Positions 1 to 4,000 of a DNA stretch of 6,980 bases are shown here, in pieces; positions within the stretch are counted from its first letter, which is position 1; the number at the start of each line of letters is the position of its first letter. The notes under the pieces are model-generated. The model was given only the letters and a program-made list of their open reading frames with translations. It did no database searches and had not been told where the DNA came from. The position numbers and the translations under genes were made by a program. The stretch comes from Cyanobacteria bacterium UBA8803 (GTDB lineage: Bacteria > Cyanobacteriota > Cyanobacteriia > Cyanobacteriales > Coleofasciculaceae): the NCBI GenBank assembly GCA_003505715.1, contig DNXU01000303.1, positions 318 through 7,297 on the forward strand, read 5' to 3'.

Positions 1-341
1 GTTTTGATAGTGTTGTGAGTACTTGGACTTTGTGTAGTATTGCGCAGGTAGACGAGGCGATCGCGGAAATTTATCGGGTTCTCAAGCTTGGGGGTAAATT
101 CTTTTTCATTGAGCATGGGCTGAGTAATGAAGTTGATGTGCAAGTTTGCCAAAATCGCTTGACGCCAATCCAAAAGGTTATCGGTGACGGCTGTCATCTA
201 AATCGTAATATTAAACAACTAGTAGAAAATCATTTTTCTATTATAGAATTAGAGCAATTTTATGCTCCAAAATTACCTAAAATTTTAGGCTATATGTATA
301 AAGGAGTGGCAACTAAAGGCGAAGAAGAGCGACCCATTTAA
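1..341 (+). CDS. Class I SAM-dependent methyltransferase, C-terminal part (5' end outside window)
   Basis: The frame is open from base 3 and ends at TAA 339-341, so the gene enters from the left edge and only its last ~112 codons are present. The visible protein begins FDSVVSTWTLCSI, the post-motif-I strand of Rossmann-fold methyltransferases, followed by a helix (DEAIAEIYRVLK) and the LGGKFFFIEHG strand-turn that matches the usual LKPGG(R/K)hhhhEH motif of the Methyltransf_11 and UbiE/METTL7-like group. IGDGCHLNRNI and the closing FYAPKLPKILGYMYKGVA fit the METTL7-like C-terminus. The SAM-binding GxGxG motif would lie in the missing N-terminal half (about 90-100 residues if it has the usual ~200). 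The substrate cannot be told. The GTG at 15 lies inside the conserved strand and is not a believable start. The gene runs in the same direction as the large gene but about 470 bases upstream, so an operon is unlikely. Confidence 0.88.
   Translation, partial: FDSVVSTWTLCSIAQVDEAIAEIYRVLKLGGKFFFIEHGLSNEVDVQVCQNRLTPIQKVIGDGCHLNRNIKQLVENHFSIIELEQFYAPKLPKILGYMYKGVATKGEEERPI
57..64. repeat. HIP1 octamer GCGATCGC (one of four)
   Basis: This is a perfect HIP1 palindrome, the highly iterated octamer of cyanobacterial genomes. Other perfect copies lie at 2011-2018, 4339-4346 and 5909-5916, all inside coding sequence. Four copies in 7 kb is far above chance and supports a cyanobacterial source. Confidence 0.9.
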
Positions 342-350
342 TTTACATTC

Positions 351-366
351 CGCACCCTCAAGTGCG
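351..366 (+). terminator. Weak hairpin just after the methyltransferase stop
   Basis: CGCAC (351-355) and GTGCG (362-366) can pair around a six-base loop, nine bases after the methyltransferase stop. There is no T-run after it, so it is at best a weak or factor-assisted terminator. It may be only a chance palindrome. Confidence 0.2.
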
Positions 367-382
367 CCCAAAGGATCTCCTG

Positions 383-443
383 TAGGGGCGAGTCGCTTAT
401 TTGCATGTACTAGCGCCAACGATAACCTAACTCGACTCGCCCT
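383..443. repeat. Degenerate inverted-repeat element (GGGCGAGTCG arms)
   Basis: GGGCGAGTCG at 386-395 is the exact reverse complement of CGACTCGCCC at 433-442, with a 37-base loop containing ACGATAACCTAA. From memory, the GTAGGGGCG lead-in resembles dispersed cyanobacterial repeats that begin GTAGGGGCG and end CGCCCCTAC; here the right arm breaks off early (CGCCCTGATTG), which suggests a decayed copy. It has no coding capacity of its own and no T-run to make it a clear terminator. Confidence 0.55.
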
Positions 444-514
444 GATTGACTTTGGTATTTCTGCCCAAGGTAACGGAGGTAATCAGCTTCTCGTGGGGTG
501 TTTTGCACAGACAT
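410..514 (-). CDS. Possible small ORF, 34 codons, unknown function (may be a gene remnant)
   Basis: On the minus strand an ATG at 512-514 opens a frame ending at TAG 410-412. The peptide starts MSVQNTPREADYLRYLGQK and ends in GYRWR. It is rich in charged and aromatic residues (six Arg, four Tyr), unlike most chance frames. Against it: no clear ribosome binding site, very short length, and the last third runs through the right arm and loop of the inverted repeat at 383-443. It could be the start of a gene cut short by insertion of that repeat, a real small protein, or chance. I do not recognise the family. Confidence 0.25.
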   Translation of the reverse strand: MSVQNTPREADYLRYLGQKYQSQSGRVELGYRWR

Positions 515-516
515 TC

Positions 517-531
517 TGCTATAATATAGCA
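517..531. promoter_or_regulatory. Perfect palindrome TGCTATAATATAGCA holding an extended -10 box
   Basis: Two 7-base arms (TGCTATA and TATAGCA) flank a central A at 524. On the plus strand it reads TGCTATAAT (517-525), a textbook extended -10 (TGnTATAAT), so it could start a transcript near 532 leading to the large gene with a leader of about 280 bases. I see no good -35 at 16-18 bases upstream. Because it is symmetric it could also be a protein-binding operator. Confidence 0.35.
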
Positions 532-628
532 TCGGGTGCAGCTAGTTGAGTTAAGTAATTGGCCTGATTGCAATCTTTCTGGTACAGCCACTCTTCATAT
601 CTTTAAAGAGTCAGAGTGCTGAAATTTT

Positions 629-708
629 GATATAGCTCTTCTAAATGATTCCTGAAGGCCAGATCCCCGACTTCTTCAAAAAGTCGGGGATCTGAACCGC
701 TCTATATC
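629..708. repeat. MITE-like palindromic element with perfect 13-bp hairpin
   Basis: The outer ends GATATAG (629-635) and CTATATC (702-708) form a 7-bp inverted repeat. Inside, AGATCCCCGACTT (661-673) pairs perfectly with AAGTCGGGGATCT (681-693) around a 7-base loop. Hairpins with a CCCCGACTTCTT core are, to my knowledge, widely dispersed in filamentous cyanobacterial genomes. The nested pairs suggest a small non-autonomous mobile or REP-like element. No poly-T follows the hairpin, so it is not a standard terminator. It lies in the leader if the promoter at 517-525 is used. Confidence 0.65.
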
Positions 709-728
709 TACTCTCACCAAAATAAAAC

Positions 729-780
729 AGCTTGCGGAGGCAAGCTTAGTTTGTTTAGCCGCAGACTTCAGTCTGGCGGG
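729..780. repeat. Double-hairpin dispersed repeat next to the large gene's start
   Basis: Two small hairpins lie in tandem: AGCTTGC/GCAAGCT (729-735 and 740-746, loop GGAG), then CAGAC/GTCTG (762-766 and 771-775, loop TTCA), whose stem extends with one bulge through GCCG/GGCGG. The stretch TTTGTTTAGCCGCAGACTTC matches my memory of a repeat common between genes of Oscillatoria-type cyanobacteria. It ends about 20 bases before the ribosome binding site, so it would lie in the 5' leader if transcription starts upstream. Confidence 0.5.
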
Positions 781-799
781 AATATCTTCCTGCGATCAG

Positions 800-804
800 G
801 GAGG
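800..804 (+). promoter_or_regulatory. Ribosome binding site deciding the start at ATG 813
   Basis: GGAGG inside AGGGAGGAA lies eight bases before ATG 813, an ideal spacing. The in-frame TTG at 807 is only two bases away and cannot use this site. The next in-frame ATG (852) has no such site. Confidence 0.85.
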
Positions 805-812
805 AATTGACA

Positions 813-1037
813 ATGCCGTTTTGGTTTAGTGGAACTCGCCCACTTTATTTAATGCCTTCATACCAAATCCCGTTAATTAGCGGTATCGGGAGCGCACAAT
901 CTGTTGGAGACGTTCCACCGGAACGTCTCTACAATGCGGTCAATCACAGGGATTTGCTATCGATCGTTACTAGGGCAGGTTTATTGCTGGTAGCGATATC
1001 GATGGGCACAGCGACTGGTGTTCAGGGCGTACAAGCA
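813..1037 (+). other. Long leader plus Sec signal peptide of the large protein
   Basis: The hydrophobic core AGLLLVAISMG spans residues 55-65, follows Arg46 and Arg54, and is followed by GVQGVQA, giving a likely signal peptidase cut after Ala75 (VQA-QS). The ~50 residues before the core are much longer than a normal n-region. Extended leaders are known in large TPS proteins, but this one does not look like the classical ESPR sequence, and part of it is encoded by a palindromic repeat (907-929). Confidence 0.7.
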
Positions 1038-4000
1038 CAATCAATTATTCCGGCGATTGATGGCACGGGCACCCTCATCACTACCAACGGCAACCAATTC
1101 GACATTCAAGGCGGCACTCTTTCTGGAGATGGTGCTAATTTATTTCACAGTTTTCAACAATTTGGCCTCTCTGACGGACAGATTGCTAACTTTATTTCTA
1201 ATCCAGATATTCGCAATATTCTGGGACGAGTTATTGGTGGCGACCCCTCTATTATTCACGGTCTCGTTCAAGTTATCGGGGGCAATTCCAACTTATTTTT
1301 AATGAATCCTGTCGGGATTGTTTTTGGTGAGAATGCTCAGCTCAATGTGCCAGCGTCCTTTACAGCAACTACTGCTACAGGTATTGGCTTTGATGGAGGC
1401 TGGTTTAAGGCGTTGGGGACTAATCAATATAACGCTTTAATTGGCAATCCCAATGCTTTGCAATTTGAAACATTGCTATCCGGAGCTATTATTAATGCTG
1501 CTAACTTGACGGTATCAGCAGGGCAGAATCTTGCTTTCGTAGGGGGAACAGTTCTTAGTACTGGCACCTTAGTTGCTCCAGGCGGTAACATGACCTTGGC
1601 TACTGTACCGGGAACCAGTCTGGTACGCCTTAGTCCCGCCGGACAGATTCTGAGTTTGGAGATTGCACTGCCTACGAATAGCCAGGGGAACCCATTACCT
1701 GTAACACCGCTGATGTTGCCCCAATTGCTAACAGGGAGTGGTTTAGAGGGTTCTGTAGGAGTAAAGGTTGATACTGCCGGACAAGTGCAACTAGCAGGTT
1801 CTGATATTAAGGTGCAAGCGGGTGATGTGGCAGTAAATCGGGTGAATGCGGGGACGGCAACCTTGTCAGCTAACCGGAATCTTACCTTAAATGAAAGCCA
1901 GTTAGTCACCACGGGAGATATGCATTTGCTGGCAGGGGATAATGTACTGGTGCGGGATAGTGTAGCTAATCCTGTTAGAGTCCGTGCTAACGGTAATCTG
2001 TATATTCAGGGCGATCGCGCTATTGATATTCTGGCACTGAATCATCCAGAAACACCCTTTATAAGTGGTGGCAATCTGAGTTTAGTCAGCAATGGGCCTA
2101 TTTCGGGGGATGCTCACTTTGCCAGTGGGGGGAGTTTCTCGATCCTGAATTTATTAGGTGAGCCAGGAACTTTTGAAAGTTTCTATGACCCGATTATTAG
2201 TGCTGAGGGGAATGTCACCTTTGGGGATTATACAGGGGTTTCCCTCAAGGTGGAGGCAACAGGAAATATTACGGCTGGAACTATCAATATCACTGGGCCG
2301 GATACGCTTATTCCTACCGCCGATCCAGATGTGATTGCCTTTTCTCTAAATACTCAACCCGGATTAGTTCTGCGTGCAGGTCGTACAGTACTGGATAATC
2401 CGGCTAATGTGCCGCAAACTTCAGGAGGAACTACCTTTAACTTGGCTGGAGGCTTGCCTTCACCGGGTAATGTGACTGTTTTAGGGGATATTACCGTACC
2501 TGGGGGGCCAGTTGTTATCGAAGCTAGGGGTGATATTGTTACAGGCGATCTGAGATCTGGTGCTTCTAGTCCAGATAACGTTGGGAATGGGGGAGCCATC
2601 GCTCTCACATCTGCCAATGGCAATATCAGCACAGGTAGTCTAGATACTTCCTCTGTAGCTGATAATACTGCTGGAGATGGGGGAGCGATTTCTCTGACAG
2701 CTAACAACGGCAACATCAGCACGGGTAACCTTGATACCTTCTCTAGTGGTAGCTTTGGTAGTGGAAATGGAGGAGCCATCGCTCTTTTAGCTATCAACGG
2801 CAGCATTAGCACGGGCAATTTAGAGTCCTCTAGCAATGGTTCTTTTGTTAGCTTCAATGGAGGAGCAATTACCCTAGTGGCTAGTAATGGTATTACTATC
2901 ACAGGTAATCTAGATTCCTCGACTAACGCTCGTGGCTCTGGCAATGGGGGAGGGATCGCTTTAACTTCTGCTCGAGAAATTACCATCACAGGCAACATAG
3001 ATTCCTTCTCTACTGGTAGAGATGTTGGCAAGGGGGGAGCAATCGATCTGATTGCTGTTAGTGACATTACTATTACAGGCAATCTCAATTCCTCTGCTAG
3101 CAGTGGCTGGAGCAATGGTGATGGGGGAGCAATCACGCTCACAACCACCAACGGCAGCATGAGCATGGGTAATCTAAATGCTTCTAGCGGTGACTTGAAC
3201 AATAGTTTAAGCAGTAGCAACGGGGGAGCAGTTACTCTGACAGCTAACAACGGTAGCATCACCACGGGCAATCTAGATTCCTCTTCTGGTAGTGCCTTTG
3301 GCAGCGGTAACGGAGGAGTGATCGCGCTCATGGCGACCAATGGTAGCATTACTACAGCTACTATTAACTCCTTTTCCGCCGTTTCCAGTACCTTTAGCAA
3401 TGCTGGTAATGGAGGAGGGATCGCTCTCATAGCCACCAGTGACATCACCGTCAACGGCAATCTGAATTCTTACTCTTATACAGACTCCGGTATTGCTGGC
3501 AATGCAGGAACAGTGATCCTTGATGCTGTTGACAGCATTACCCTATCCGGCATTAACAATTCTGCCCTTAATGGTGCTAAGTATGGAGATATCACCCTAA
3601 CGGCTAACGAAGTCAATTTCACAGGGGGAGTAGATTCCATCTGGGGCGATAACAATAAATTAGTCATTCAACCCAAAACCCTCAGTCAGGGGATGGTTAT
3701 TGGTGGGACTACCGATAGCGGTACAACTACCTTAGATTTACTAACAACTGACCTCACTGCCATCAAAAGTGGCTTTACCTCCATCACCTTAGGACGACCG
3801 GATGGCACTGGCACGATTACCATGAATCCCTTCACCTTTAATGCTCCCGTTATCATTGCAGGTGGATCAACTTTAGTCGGCCCTAATCAGAATACCACTT
3901 GGAACATTACTACCACCGACACAGGTAACCTGAGTGGCTTTCCCAATGGTTTAACCTTCTCCTCTATTGAGAACCTGGCAGGTGGTAGCTCAGACGATAA

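Noticed and set aside
661..693. Strong 13-bp hairpin as an intrinsic terminator
   Set aside because: No U-rich tract follows on either strand; it fits a dispersed repeat better.
807..812. TTG at 807 as start of the large gene
   Set aside because: It is only two bases after GGAGG; ATG 813 has ideal spacing.
1424..1912. Minus-strand frame of 162 codons
   Set aside because: Shadow of the passenger; no family resemblance or start signals.
2354..3460. Long minus-strand frame (368 codons) opposite the tandem repeats
   Set aside because: It is Leu/Pro/Ala-rich and periodic because it is the shadow of the repeats on the other strand; no ribosome binding site or recognisable domain.
2589..3587. CRISPR array
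   Set aside because: The repeats are long, diverged, coding and contiguous, with no unique spacers between identical short repeats.
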